Shown here: positions 8,677-17,366 of the stretch, piece after piece
How the letters are laid out: every line of letters begins with the position of its first letter
Numbering within the stretch: position 1 is the first letter of the stretch
DNA from: Acidobacteriota bacterium
GTDB lineage: Bacteria; Acidobacteriota; Terriglobia; Acidiferrales; UBA7541
DNA: 64,000 bases
NCBI GenBank assembly: GCA_027307115.1
Contig: DAHUXN010000028.1
Location: 99,356 to 163,355 of the forward strand
Direction: 5' to 3'
Notes under the pieces: generated by a model
Databases searched by the model: none
What the model was told of the DNA's origin: nothing
The model's input: only the letters and a program-made list of their open reading frames with translations
Position numbers and translations under genes: made by a program

Positions 8677-9867
8677 CTAAGTGCGGAAGAGGACGTCTTC
8701 GCGATTGAACATATGGATGGCTGCGCCAAGTGCGATAGCTGCGTAGACGCACGTCATGCCGAAAACCATGAGCATAGTTGTCCAATGATACGTGCCGCCG
8801 ATGACTTCTTTGCTGACCAAGCTGGTGTTGAGGATGGGAACCAGCGCCGTCTTCCAATTCAGCTCGACGCCCGGGAGCGCTCCAATGATCGCGGGGGCGA
8901 CGGCCACAAAAACGAGCGGTGAGACATAGGTTTGCGCCTCGCGATAGCTTTTGGCGAGGAGTGCGACGGCCAAGAGCATCGAGGCGAAGAGCACGGTCAA
9001 GGGCAGAAGCATCACGGCGACAGCGATGACGGTGCTGGGACTGATGGAAAGATTCATGGTTTGTTGCTGCGCGCCGCTCATCATGTGCCGGCCCGCAAAT
9101 CCGACCGAGGCCAGCGACAGGACGGCGGTGACAACGGATGCCGTCATTACCATCAGAAATTTTCCGATGACGAGGTCGGTGCGAGAGACGGGGCTGGACA
9201 GAATCGTCTCCAGGGTACCGCGTTCCTTTTCGCCGGCGGTGAGATCCATTGCTGGATACATCGCGCCAGTGAACGAGAAAATGATGATGAGGTAGGGAAT
9301 CCATCCGCCAAAAATGGCGGCGCTGACTTTCGCCGGCGGCGCGACGTTGTTTGCCTGGACTTTGAACGGCTCGAGAATGTTCGGAGATATGCCGCGTGCT
9401 ACGAGCGCGGCGCGAGCAACGCCATCGCGGTAATCGTCGAAAAATTTCTGCAATTTGTCCCTGGTCATCTCCGACTTGACGTCATTTTCGTAATAGCCGA
9501 TGGAAACTTGCTCGGACTGGGAACCGGTTGCCACGGTGTCAATGTCGTTCGGCATTTCGACGAGAGCGCGGATTTTCTTGTCGGAGACTTCCTGCTTTGC
9601 GTCTTCTCGATAGGGCAGAACTTTAATGCCGGGGACTTTGCGAAGCGCCGCGAGAACCTTCGGCGAATCCGCCCCGCCCTGCACCATGATAGGAGCGATC
9701 TCGGTCGCTGCCTCGCCCATCACGCTGCTCATAACTTTGCTAATGCCCCAGAACAGCAGGGGGAAAGCGATGACGGGAATGATGACCATGGAGCGGATAG
9801 TGCGCTTGTCGCGGAGCATGTCGCGCAACTCTTTGCGGTAAACGATCAAGGAATTGCGCAGGCTCAT
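8677..9867 (-). CDS. ABC-2 exporter permease, NatB-like
   Basis: A 396-residue permease with an N-terminal membrane anchor (MVIIPVIAFPLLFWGI), a large extracytoplasmic segment (residues ~45-180) and five to six C-terminal membrane segments including the conserved MDLTAGEKERGTLETILSSPVSRTDLVIGKF box. That box is diagnostic of NatB/ABC-2 exporter permeases. The start codon overlaps the stop of the ATPase gene by 4 bp (ATGA), so the pair is translationally coupled. NatAB in Bacillus extrudes Na+, but the substrate here is not determined by sequence. Confidence 0.9.
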   Translation of the reverse strand: MSLRNSLIVYRKELRDMLRDKRTIRSMVIIPVIAFPLLFWGISKVMSSVMGEAATEIAPIMVQGGADSPKVLAALRKVPGIKVLPYREDAKQEVSDKKIRALVEMPNDIDTVATGSQSEQVSIGYYENDVKSEMTRDKLQKFFDDYRDGVARAALVARGISPNILEPFKVQANNVAPPAKVSAAIFGGWIPYLIIIFSFTGAMYPAMDLTAGEKERGTLETILSSPVSRTDLVIGKFLMVMTASVVTAVLSLASVGFAGRHMMSGAQQQTMNLSISPSTVIAVAVMLLPLTVLFASMLLAVALLAKSYREAQTYVSPLVFVAVAPAIIGALPGVELNWKTALVPILNTSLVSKEVIGGTYHWTTMLMVFGMTCVYAAIALGAAIHMFNREDVLFRT

Positions 9868-10601
9868 CGTGCGTCTCCCGAGACTTCGACGAAGATTTCT
9901 TCCAGGCTGTCCTTACCGTAACTCTGGCGCAACTCATCGAGCGTGCCTTCGGTGCGCATTTTGCCGGCGTGAATGATGCCAATGCGGTCGCAGAGTTTTT
10001 CGACTTCAGTCATGACGTGCGTGGAGAAAATGACGGTTTTGCCACGATCGCGGCACTGGCGAATGAAATCGGTGATGGAGCGCGCGGCCATGACGTCGAG
10101 GCCGTTCGTAGGCTCGTCGAAAATCATCACCGGCGGGTCATGGACGAGCGTGCGGGCGATGGAAACTTTCTGCTTCATGCCCGTCGAGAGCTTGGCGCAG
10201 CGGCGGTCGCGAAATTCCTCCATGTCGAGGGCTTTGAATAATTCGTTGGTGCGGCGCTCGATGGTGGCCGAGTCGAGGCCGAAAAGCTGGCCGAAATATT
10301 CGACGGTTTCCGCGGCGGTGAGGCGGTCATAGAGAGCCGTGGCCGTGGAAAGGAAGCCGACGTGGGCGCGGACCTTTTGCGGCTCGCGCACAACGTCGAA
10401 GCCTGCGACGGTAGCTGTGCCGGAGGACGGTGCGAGAATGGTGGCGAGGATGCGCAGCGTGGTTGTTTTGCCCGCGCCATTCGCGCCGAGCAAACCGTAA
10501 ATCTCACCCGGCTTGCAGGTGAAGCTGACGGTGTCAACAGCGTGGATATCGCCGCGCTTCTTGTCTTTGAAATTCTTGCACAGGTTGTTCGCTTCGATCA
10601 T
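9864..10601 (-). CDS. ABC exporter ATP-binding protein, NatA-like
   Basis: A 245-residue ATPase with Walker [10 protein letters not shown], signature LSTGMKQK, Walker [13 protein letters not shown] and an H-loop in [10 protein letters not shown]. The length and lack of a C-terminal extension fit NatA-type exporter ATPases. It is the first gene of a unit with the permease at 8677-9867, overlapping it by 4 bp. Its promoter must lie in the ~185-bp gap toward tRNA-His. Confidence 0.92.
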   Translation of the reverse strand: MIEANNLCKNFKDKKRGDIHAVDTVSFTCKPGEIYGLLGANGAGKTTTLRILATILAPSSGTATVAGFDVVREPQKVRAHVGFLSTATALYDRLTAAETVEYFGQLFGLDSATIERRTNELFKALDMEEFRDRRCAKLSTGMKQKVSIARTLVHDPPVMIFDEPTNGLDVMAARSITDFIRQCRDRGKTVIFSTHVMTEVEKLCDRIGIIHAGKMRTEGTLDELRQSYGKDSLEEIFVEVSGDAR

Positions 10602-10784
10602 GGTCGTCTTTGTTGTCTTATATACGCTGCAGGTGCGTGGATGTTACCGGAGGTATCGAGAAAAATGCAATCGGCTGGCTGCATTTCCAAACCACGATCA
10701 TGCTCAATTTATTCGCAGGCGAAACGGGAAGACAAACCTCCGCGGGAAAGGGCCGGCGCTTTTTGGTACAGGTATTGAGGCAAT

Positions 10785-10861
10785 TGGGGTGAGCGACGGG
10801 ATTTGAACCCGCGACCCTCGGTGCCACAGACCGATGCTCTACCAGCTGAGCTACGCTCACC
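10785..10861 (-). tRNA. tRNA-His (GTG)
   Basis: The minus strand folds as a complete cloverleaf. It has acceptor GTGAGCG/CGCTCAC, D arm GCTC/GAGC, anticodon stem TCGGT/ACCGA with loop CTGTGGC (anticodon GTG), and T arm GCGGG/CCCGT. The extra G at -1 (base 10861) faces C73 (base 10788), the identity pair of tRNA-His. CCA is encoded (10785-10787). Confidence 0.97.
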
Positions 10862-10995
10862 AGCGTGGGAGCAATGATAGCACGCTGGAGTGGGCGGTTA
10901 AAGACCGCGCGGGTCGCGGCCAGCTGGGAATTTTGTCGGGGTATTGCGCAAGATACGCGCGAGGGAAAGCTGAAAAGATGTTCAGGACGCGAAGT

Positions 10996-11904
10996 TCAGT
11001 TTTGATTTTTGGGACGGAAGGGAATGAGGATGGCTGCCGCTTGCGGTGAACGCATCTTGTTAAGTTGCGAGCGCGCATAGTCGGCCCATGGTCCATGCGA
11101 CTGGTGCTGAAGATAGAGTATCCAGTGTTGCAGGGCGAGTTGCTTATCACCGTGCTTTTCGTAGGCGGAGGCAAGATTAAAATGCGCATCGGCGTGGCCG
11201 GGCTCGATCTCGATGGCGCGCGACAAGTGCTCGACGGCTTTTTCGAACTCGCCGATTTCGTCCAGAATGCAACCGAGATTGAAATGGCAAACGGCGTTGC
11301 GTGGATCAAGGGCGAGCGCGGTGCAAAAAGAGTTGCGCGCCTTTTCCAATTCGCCGAGTTGGAAGAAAAGGCAGCCTAGATTGATGTGCGGTTCGGACCA
11401 ATCCGGCTGCAATTCAATCACGCGGCGATAGAGGCGCATGGCTTCTTCGAGTCTTTCGGGGTGAGCTTCGGATTTCAGCGCCTGGTCAAACAGATCCTCG
11501 GCGGTTCGAGAGTCCATCTGGCGAAGATTGGCGGCGCTTGCGAAGACGTGGTAAGGAAGAAGAAGTTGTCCAGTTAACGGCTCGATGGCCTGGCTTTCCA
11601 TTCCTGGAGAGATTGCCGCGATCTGCCTGCCGCTTGGGAATAGCTGCAATTCGCCAAGAGGCGTCGCGTTCTCACCGCGTTCCTGGCGCAAAATGGCGAC
11701 GGCACGGCAGACGGATCTCGCGGGAATTCGCCGTTGGGTGATTGCTTTTATCGAATGCAGAGCTACAAGATCGCGGAAACTGTAAAAGCGCTCGCCCCAG
11801 CGCGCTTCAGGAACGACGAGGCGAAGTCTGTGCCAATAGCGCAGACGGCTCGGCTCGACACCCACAATGCGACTGACTTCTGTTTGCGTAAAACGTTCTG
11901 GCAA
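10996..11904 (-). CDS. MerR-type HTH protein fused to TPR repeats
   Basis: A 302-residue protein. Residues ~1-70 form a MerR-like winged helix (FTQTEVSRIVGVEPSRLRYWHRLRLV...RFYSFRDLVAL), and residues ~140-290 carry at least four tetratricopeptide repeats (LYRRVIELQPDWSEPHINLG; ALALDPRNAVCHFNLG; AIEIEPGHADAHFNLA). No metal-binding or ligand domain follows the HTH, so the TPRs probably replace it as a protein-interaction module. No ATG or GTG occurs upstream before an in-frame stop, so the TTG at 11904, preceded by AAAAGGG, is the likely start. Confidence 0.85.
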   Translation of the reverse strand: MPERFTQTEVSRIVGVEPSRLRYWHRLRLVVPEARWGERFYSFRDLVALHSIKAITQRRIPARSVCRAVAILRQERGENATPLGELQLFPSGRQIAAISPGMESQAIEPLTGQLLLPYHVFASAANLRQMDSRTAEDLFDQALKSEAHPERLEEAMRLYRRVIELQPDWSEPHINLGCLFFQLGELEKARNSFCTALALDPRNAVCHFNLGCILDEIGEFEKAVEHLSRAIEIEPGHADAHFNLASAYEKHGDKQLALQHWILYLQHQSHGPWADYARSQLNKMRSPQAAAILIPFRPKNQN

Positions 11905-12115
11905 ATCGCCCTTTTGCCGATTGACGTGCGAGCCCGGACCCGCTGCGACCGAACTCGCATTATTCTGCTAAGACGATTATCCCCCTCGTGTCAAATTCAC
12001 AGCCGGAAATCTGGGCACACGGTTCCTTGCTTCGCTTCCCGCGTTACTGGTACACACCGTCACCGTTGCACGAGTGAGGCGTTAGGCTGAGTCGGCGGCG
12101 CATGCGGGACGGCGT

Positions 12116-13447
12116 TCAACGGTTGTAGGGATACTCCTGAATCCAGTGGAAGCCGCGGCTGACGAGCAAGAATTTCTCGGTGTCAAAGAGCTGGAGCTGT
12201 ATGTGGATTTTGTGATTGTCCATTTGGCCGTCGAGGATCAGTTGATTTTGAGTTGGCCGCTGGTAGGTGAAAAGAGCTTTCCATTTTTTGTCGCTGCTTT
12301 TGGTGAGTGCGATGGTTTTATCGTGCGCGTTTATCGAGGTGGCGTAAGAAGCGAACGAGTCGTCCATGTGTTGAAATATCACGAACGGGCTGTCGTACGA
12401 CTCAAAGATGACGCGGCGCCAGCGGTCGTAATCGTTGAGAAGCGGCGAGCGGACCTGGCCGTCAATGGACATTTGGCCGACGTCCCAAATGCCGCCGAGC
12501 GGCGACTGCGGCGCGCCGCCGTAAAGTTTCCATCCGTCCCAACCTGCGTAGGTGTTCATTCCTAGGAGAAAAAGACCGAAGACAATTTGAACGGCGATGG
12601 CAATGCGGTTCGCGCGGCGGGTGCGGAAGAGTGGGGGCTGCGCGGAAGGTGAAGCAGAACGATTTCGAAAAAAGAAGTTAGCCAAACGCGAAAGATCGGG
12701 CGCGAGCAAAAACAAGGACAGCAGGATCATGTGAAAGGAAAACAGTTTTACGGGAACGTCGTAGGCCATGTTGAGCATGAACACGTTGGTCATATCGGCG
12801 AGGCAAACGAGCGCGCCGAGGGTCGTCGTATACGGAACTATGAGCAGAATGCCGCCGAGCGCTTCAGCGGAGCCGGCGAAGATTTCATATGCTGGGGCAG
12901 CGCCGATGGACGTCCAGAGAACGCCCATCGGGGAGAGATGGCCGAACGGCTCCAGTAATGTGGAGAGAAACGGGAAAGGCATTTGCAGCGGAATGATTTT
13001 AGCGAAGCCGTAGGCAAGCATCTGGCCGGCAACGGCAAAGCGAATGAAAAGCCGGAACCATTTGTAGAGGGTGACGTAATTTTCGCGCCGCCGATCGAGT
13101 GCAGACCAGATGCCCGCGGCGAGCGCGGCGAAGACCAGCAGGCAAAATGCTTCCACCCAATCGAAGGTCTTATCGCCGCTGCCGCTGCCCAAGTATACGA
13201 GGGCATGTGTGACGCGAAAAATATGGGCCGCGGTCCAGAAGATAATTGGGCGCATGGGCCAAAGCGTGTCGAGGCTGGGAATCGAGATACTGGGAGGCGT
13301 TGGCATCAGGCCGGTGAGGACTTGCGTGATTAGGCAGTAGAGTCCGAAGTAGACGAAGCAGAAGCGGAAGGCGACGCGAGTGGCGAGATTCCAGTGGGGA
13401 ATTTGTGGGCTTGGCTGGAGTTGATCGGGCTGGGCTGAGCTGGCCAT
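12116..13447 (-). CDS. DoxX-like integral membrane protein
   Basis: 443 residues from ATG at 13447, the first good start after an N-terminal extension with no protein-like features. There are roughly eight hydrophobic segments in residues ~25-300, with the DoxX/DoxD-like arrangement (VAGQMLAYGFAKIIPLQMPF; EIFAGSAEALGGILLIVPYTT; LGALVCLADMTNVFMLNM). A soluble C-terminal domain of about 130 residues follows (GGIWDVGQMSIDGQ... to FHWIQEYPYNR). DoxX-family proteins are membrane subunits of uncertain redox function. The gene is divergent from the histidine kinase, sharing a 188-bp intergenic region. Confidence 0.75.
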   Translation of the reverse strand: MASSAQPDQLQPSPQIPHWNLATRVAFRFCFVYFGLYCLITQVLTGLMPTPPSISIPSLDTLWPMRPIIFWTAAHIFRVTHALVYLGSGSGDKTFDWVEAFCLLVFAALAAGIWSALDRRRENYVTLYKWFRLFIRFAVAGQMLAYGFAKIIPLQMPFPFLSTLLEPFGHLSPMGVLWTSIGAAPAYEIFAGSAEALGGILLIVPYTTTLGALVCLADMTNVFMLNMAYDVPVKLFSFHMILLSLFLLAPDLSRLANFFFRNRSASPSAQPPLFRTRRANRIAIAVQIVFGLFLLGMNTYAGWDGWKLYGGAPQSPLGGIWDVGQMSIDGQVRSPLLNDYDRWRRVIFESYDSPFVIFQHMDDSFASYATSINAHDKTIALTKSSDKKWKALFTYQRPTQNQLILDGQMDNHKIHIQLQLFDTEKFLLVSRGFHWIQEYPYNR

Positions 13448-13635
13448 GCAGTACCCCGTGTCGGACGGGGACTTTACACTGGAGAGCAGCGGGGTGCAAC
13501 GCCGCGGACGTGTTTTTTGAGTGCAGGCGCAGAGTGGGTGGTCCGTTACTGGTAGGCACGGGGGCGGAGGTGGGGCGGAGCGGGCGCGAGCAGGCTTGCT
13601 AGACTTCCCAATAGGGGAACGCAGGGGCGTTGTCA

Positions 13636-15348
13636 ATGGAGTCTTCCGGAAAGAGGCAACTCGAAGAGTTGGTGAATGTGGCGCGCCCTGTCGCGCTCAT
13701 TCTCGCGTTGCTCGCACTGAAGGAAACTCCGGAAAGCTCCGCGGCTCGCGTTGCGACGATCTTCCTCGCCGGATATTTTTTTGTCGCGATCCTGGTTCTG
13801 GCCGCTGAGCGCGTCGCGCGAATCGAGCGAATTTATTTTTCTCCGGAGATCGATGCGATTGCTCTGGCGATTTTTGTTGCGTTGACGCCGTCGCTGGCGC
13901 CGTTCTGGCTATTCTATTTGTTCGCCGTTTTTGCGATGGCGACCCTCGGGCGGACGGGCAGTAACACGTCCTTCCATCGATTGGTTCCGAACAACCTGTT
14001 CGCAACAGACGCTGCTTTCCTGAGCGCGGGCGCTGCCGTGGCTGTGGCTGTCCGCGCGGTATGGTTTTCGCCGTCAGCGGATCACGGCATTTTGCGTCCG
14101 ATCGGGATAGTGGCGGGAACGTATTTTGGCGGACTGTGTATCGCATGGCTGGGCATGCGTGAACGGAGGCAGCTGGGCGAGGACCGGTTCATCGAATCGC
14201 TGCTCAGCATGATCCGCGTGGAAAAGGGTTTGGCGGAATCTGTGCGATTGGTGTTAAGCGAGATTGCGCGCGAGTTCGATTGCGAGCGCGCGTTGCTAGT
14301 GATTTGTGATGAAGAAATCGACCGGCTATTCGTCTGGAGAGGCGAGCAGGACCGGCGTCACGCCTTCCCGCCGGAAACGCTGGCGCTTACGCGCGCGGGC
14401 GCTTTTCTGGCTGAAGATCTTTCGCACAGCGTGTGTTGGAATTCGCTGGAAGGGAAGGGACAGGGATTTGGGTGGCAGCGGGAAACCGGTGCGGTAGCGA
14501 AGGCGATGGAAGTGCCGCCCACAGCGGCTCGGCAAGAGCTGGCTGCGAATCGCGTGATGGCTGTGACCATTCTTTCCTCCGGCCATCCTACTGGGCGGAT
14601 GATTCTGGTGAACGCGCGGCGTCCATTTGCGCGGGGCGATTTGCGCTGGTTCGAACGAATTGTCCGCCATTTGAACGTTCCATTGGAGAATGTGTTCCTA
14701 TTGCGAAGCCTCCGCGCACGGGCAGTGGAGGCGGAGCGGAGCCGCATTTCGCGGGACCTGCACGACGGAATTCTGCAGACGCTGCTGAGCCTGAACATAC
14801 AATTCGGCGTTCTGCGCCGCAAGCTGCCGCAGGCTCCCGAGCAGGTGGGAACCGATCTGGAATCGCTGGAAAGAACGGTGCGGGAAGAAGGCGACGATTT
14901 GCGGCAGATGGTGAAAGACCTTCGTCCCTTGCGCGTGGAAAGCGCGGATCTGCGGGAAATGATGCATAGCTTCGCGGAACGGTGTCACGACGAGTCGGGA
15001 ATGGTGGTGGATCTCTTCCTTGAGGAGAACGACCTTCGGGCGCCGGACCGGATCTGCCGGGAGGTATTCCAGATATATCGTGAGTCACTCAATAATATAA
15101 AAAAGCATGCGCGAGCGAGCCACGTCGTGGTAAAACTATGGCAAGACGATACGAAAATCTTCCTTGTCGTCGATGATAACGGGCAGGGGTTCAGCTTTGC
15201 GGGGAAATTCGAGAGCGAAGAGCTAGACCGTTTGCGCCTGGGTCCGATCTCGATTAAAGAACGGACCCGTACCGTGGGGGGTGTCCTGACGGTGGAATCA
15301 AACCCGGGGCATGGTGCGCGTCTAACAATTGAAATCCCATTGAACTGA
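13636..15348 (+). CDS. Sensor histidine kinase, NarL/DegS class with membrane and GAF-like domains
   Basis: About 570 residues from ATG at 13636. It has an N-terminal membrane region with five to six hydrophobic segments (residues ~15-170), a GAF-like sensor region (~195-355), a HisKA_3 phosphoacceptor helix with the motif SRISRDLHDGILQTL (His about residue 376), and a HATPase_c domain (ESLNNIKKHA N-box, DDNGQGF, GPISIKERTRTVGG). The stop is one base before the start of the response regulator at 15350, so they form a cognate two-component pair. The signal is unknown. Confidence 0.93.
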   Translation: MESSGKRQLEELVNVARPVALILALLALKETPESSAARVATIFLAGYFFVAILVLAAERVARIERIYFSPEIDAIALAIFVALTPSLAPFWLFYLFAVFAMATLGRTGSNTSFHRLVPNNLFATDAAFLSAGAAVAVAVRAVWFSPSADHGILRPIGIVAGTYFGGLCIAWLGMRERRQLGEDRFIESLLSMIRVEKGLAESVRLVLSEIAREFDCERALLVICDEEIDRLFVWRGEQDRRHAFPPETLALTRAGAFLAEDLSHSVCWNSLEGKGQGFGWQRETGAVAKAMEVPPTAARQELAANRVMAVTILSSGHPTGRMILVNARRPFARGDLRWFERIVRHLNVPLENVFLLRSLRARAVEAERSRISRDLHDGILQTLLSLNIQFGVLRRKLPQAPEQVGTDLESLERTVREEGDDLRQMVKDLRPLRVESADLREMMHSFAERCHDESGMVVDLFLEENDLRAPDRICREVFQIYRESLNNIKKHARASHVVVKLWQDDTKIFLVVDDNGQGFSFAGKFESEELDRLRLGPISIKERTRTVGGVLTVESNPGHGARLTIEIPLN

Positions 15349-15349
15349 A

Positions 15350-16015
15350 ATGACAAAGAACAAAACGCCTGTGCGCGTTCTGGTTGCAGACGACCATGCT
15401 ATTTTTCGCGATGGCCTGCGCAAACTGTTTGAGGGCACCGATGAAGTGACGATTGTCGGTGAAGCCTCGAACGGGAATGAATGCGTGCGCATGCTCGCAA
15501 AGCTCAAGCCCGACATTCTGCTGTTGGACCTACGGATGCCGGAGAAGGACGGGCTGGGAGTGCTGGAAGAGATCAATTTCGATTCCGTGACGACGCGCGT
15601 GATTGTATTGACGGCCGCCGAGGATGACCGGGATGTGGTTCGCGCGATGCGCCTGGGCGCGCGCGGAGTCGTGTTGAAGCAGTCCGCCAGCGATCTGCTG
15701 CTCAAGAGCATCAAGAAAGTTCACGACGGTGAAATCTGGCTGGACAATCGCATGACCGCTGAAGTGATTGACGCTTTCAAACGCTCGGCGGAAACGGGGC
15801 AACGACGTGATAAACCACTGCTCAGCGACCGCGAGAAAGAAATCGTTCAGCTGGTGGCGCAGGGTTTTCGCAACCGCGAAATCGGCGAGAAACTTTTCAT
15901 CAGCGAGCAGACAGTCAAGAATCACCTGCACAACATTTTCGATAAACTCGGCGTTTCTGATCGCCTAGAACTCGCACTGTACGCGATTCACCACCGGCTG
16001 ATCGACCAGGCCTGA
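15350..16015 (+). CDS. LuxR/NarL-family response regulator
   Basis: A 221-residue two-domain regulator. The receiver domain (residues ~8-125) has the acidic pair DD at 14-15, phosphoacceptor Asp60 in ILLLDLRMPEKDG and the conserved Lys in VVLKQ. The C-terminal LuxR-type HTH (~155-215) includes LSDREKEIVQLVAQGFRNREIGEKLFISEQTVKNHLHNIFDKLGV. It is tightly coupled to the kinase gene upstream (one-base spacing). No target operator was identified. Confidence 0.95.
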   Translation: MTKNKTPVRVLVADDHAIFRDGLRKLFEGTDEVTIVGEASNGNECVRMLAKLKPDILLLDLRMPEKDGLGVLEEINFDSVTTRVIVLTAAEDDRDVVRAMRLGARGVVLKQSASDLLLKSIKKVHDGEIWLDNRMTAEVIDAFKRSAETGQRRDKPLLSDREKEIVQLVAQGFRNREIGEKLFISEQTVKNHLHNIFDKLGVSDRLELALYAIHHRLIDQA

Positions 16016-16118
16016 TGCCAGTGGCTGCGCCGATCTGCCACCCTTCACGCCTCCTTTCTCATCACACTTAAGGCATAAAATCTTCCGGCCCGGCCGTGCC
16101 GCGATATCCTAGAATCAA

Positions 16119-17366
16119 ATGTGCGCGATGGTCAGAGAGGATAATCCGCGAACGTGCCCGCAGTGCGGCAATCCTCTTCCCGCGGGTGCAAGCGAGTGCC
16201 CGCGCTGCGACAACGGGTTGTTCGTACTCCTTCACTCGCGGGAGATAGTGCTGTCCCTGACGGCTGCCATCGTTATCGTTTTATTCTTCCTTACCGGGTT
16301 TATCACGCGTGATTATCATCAAAAATTGGGCACGCTCGGCAGGCAATGGTTCGAGGCAGGCGAACAGCAACTGAAATCGGGAAACGCCGTCGCCGCTCTC
16401 ACCGACTTTCACACGGCGCTGGTCTACAGCCCCGATGACGCCCAAATTCAGTTTCAGCTTGCGCAAGCTCTGGCCGCCGAAGGACGCAATAGCGAAGCGC
16501 GGGCCTATCTGCTCGAATTGCAAGCGCACGCGCCCTCCGACGCTCCGATTAATCTTGCACTTGCCAGAATCTCGGCTGGCGCGGGTTCTGAAGCGGACGC
16601 CGTGCGCTACTACCATGGGGCAATTTATGGAGTTTGGCCCAGCGAGGCGGAAGCGAACCGGCTGAACGCCCGGCTTGAGCTGTGTCGTTTTCTGATTGCG
16701 CGCGGCGACACATCCATTGCGGAGGCCGAGTTGATTGCGCTGGCGTCGGAGATTCCGGAACGCAATGGAGCTTCCTTGCATGCCCAGACTGGCGAACTTT
16801 TTCTGGGCATTGGGAACGCGTCCCGTGCGCTATCCGAGTTTCGCGGTGCGTTGACCGTGGCGCATCCGCCGAAAGATGCGCTGCGGGGCGCTGGACTCGC
16901 GGCTTTTCAGCTCGGTGAGTTTCAACAGGCGGAGCGCTACCTGGATCGCGTGCGGCGCCTGGGTAACAAAGATGCCGACGTTTCCCATGCTCTTGATATT
17001 TCGCGCATGGTCACGTCGGCCGACCCGTATGCGCGGGAGTTGAGCGAGGCGGAACGCCGAGGCCGCGCGCGACGGAATTTCGAGCAGGCATTTGGACGCT
17101 TACGGTCCTGCGCGAAAAGCAGCGGCACGGATCTTTTCGAGAAGGACGCGCCGCATTCGGAGATGGTAACGCTGGGCATGCAGGCGAAGGCACTACAACC
17201 ACAATTAACGGATGAAAACCTAAGGCGACATCCCGGCCAGATAGACGTGGCGATGAATTTAGTTTTCGTGGCGGAAGATGTGGTCACGAAAGAATGCGGA
17301 GCGCCGCAAGGAATGGACGAGGCTCTGACTTTAATCGGCAAATTTCACAGGGCAGGGGAACGATGA
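16119..17366 (+). CDS. Zinc-ribbon, membrane-anchored TPR protein
   Basis: 415 residues. An N-terminal zinc ribbon (CPQCGNPLPAGASECPRC) is followed by one transmembrane helix (VLSLTAAIVIVLFFLTGFI) and a long extracytoplasmic or periplasmic helical-repeat region (GRQWFEAGEQQLKSGNAVAALTDFHTALVYSPDDAQIQFQLAQAL and further TPR-like units). The ATG at 16131 (MVRED) is an alternative start that keeps the zinc ribbon. The stop overlaps the ClC gene start by 4 bp, implying translational coupling, although no functional link to chloride transport is evident. Confidence 0.8.
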   Translation: MCAMVREDNPRTCPQCGNPLPAGASECPRCDNGLFVLLHSREIVLSLTAAIVIVLFFLTGFITRDYHQKLGTLGRQWFEAGEQQLKSGNAVAALTDFHTALVYSPDDAQIQFQLAQALAAEGRNSEARAYLLELQAHAPSDAPINLALARISAGAGSEADAVRYYHGAIYGVWPSEAEANRLNARLELCRFLIARGDTSIAEAELIALASEIPERNGASLHAQTGELFLGIGNASRALSEFRGALTVAHPPKDALRGAGLAAFQLGEFQQAERYLDRVRRLGNKDADVSHALDISRMVTSADPYARELSEAERRGRARRNFEQAFGRLRSCAKSSGTDLFEKDAPHSEMVTLGMQAKALQPQLTDENLRRHPGQIDVAMNLVFVAEDVVTKECGAPQGMDEALTLIGKFHRAGER

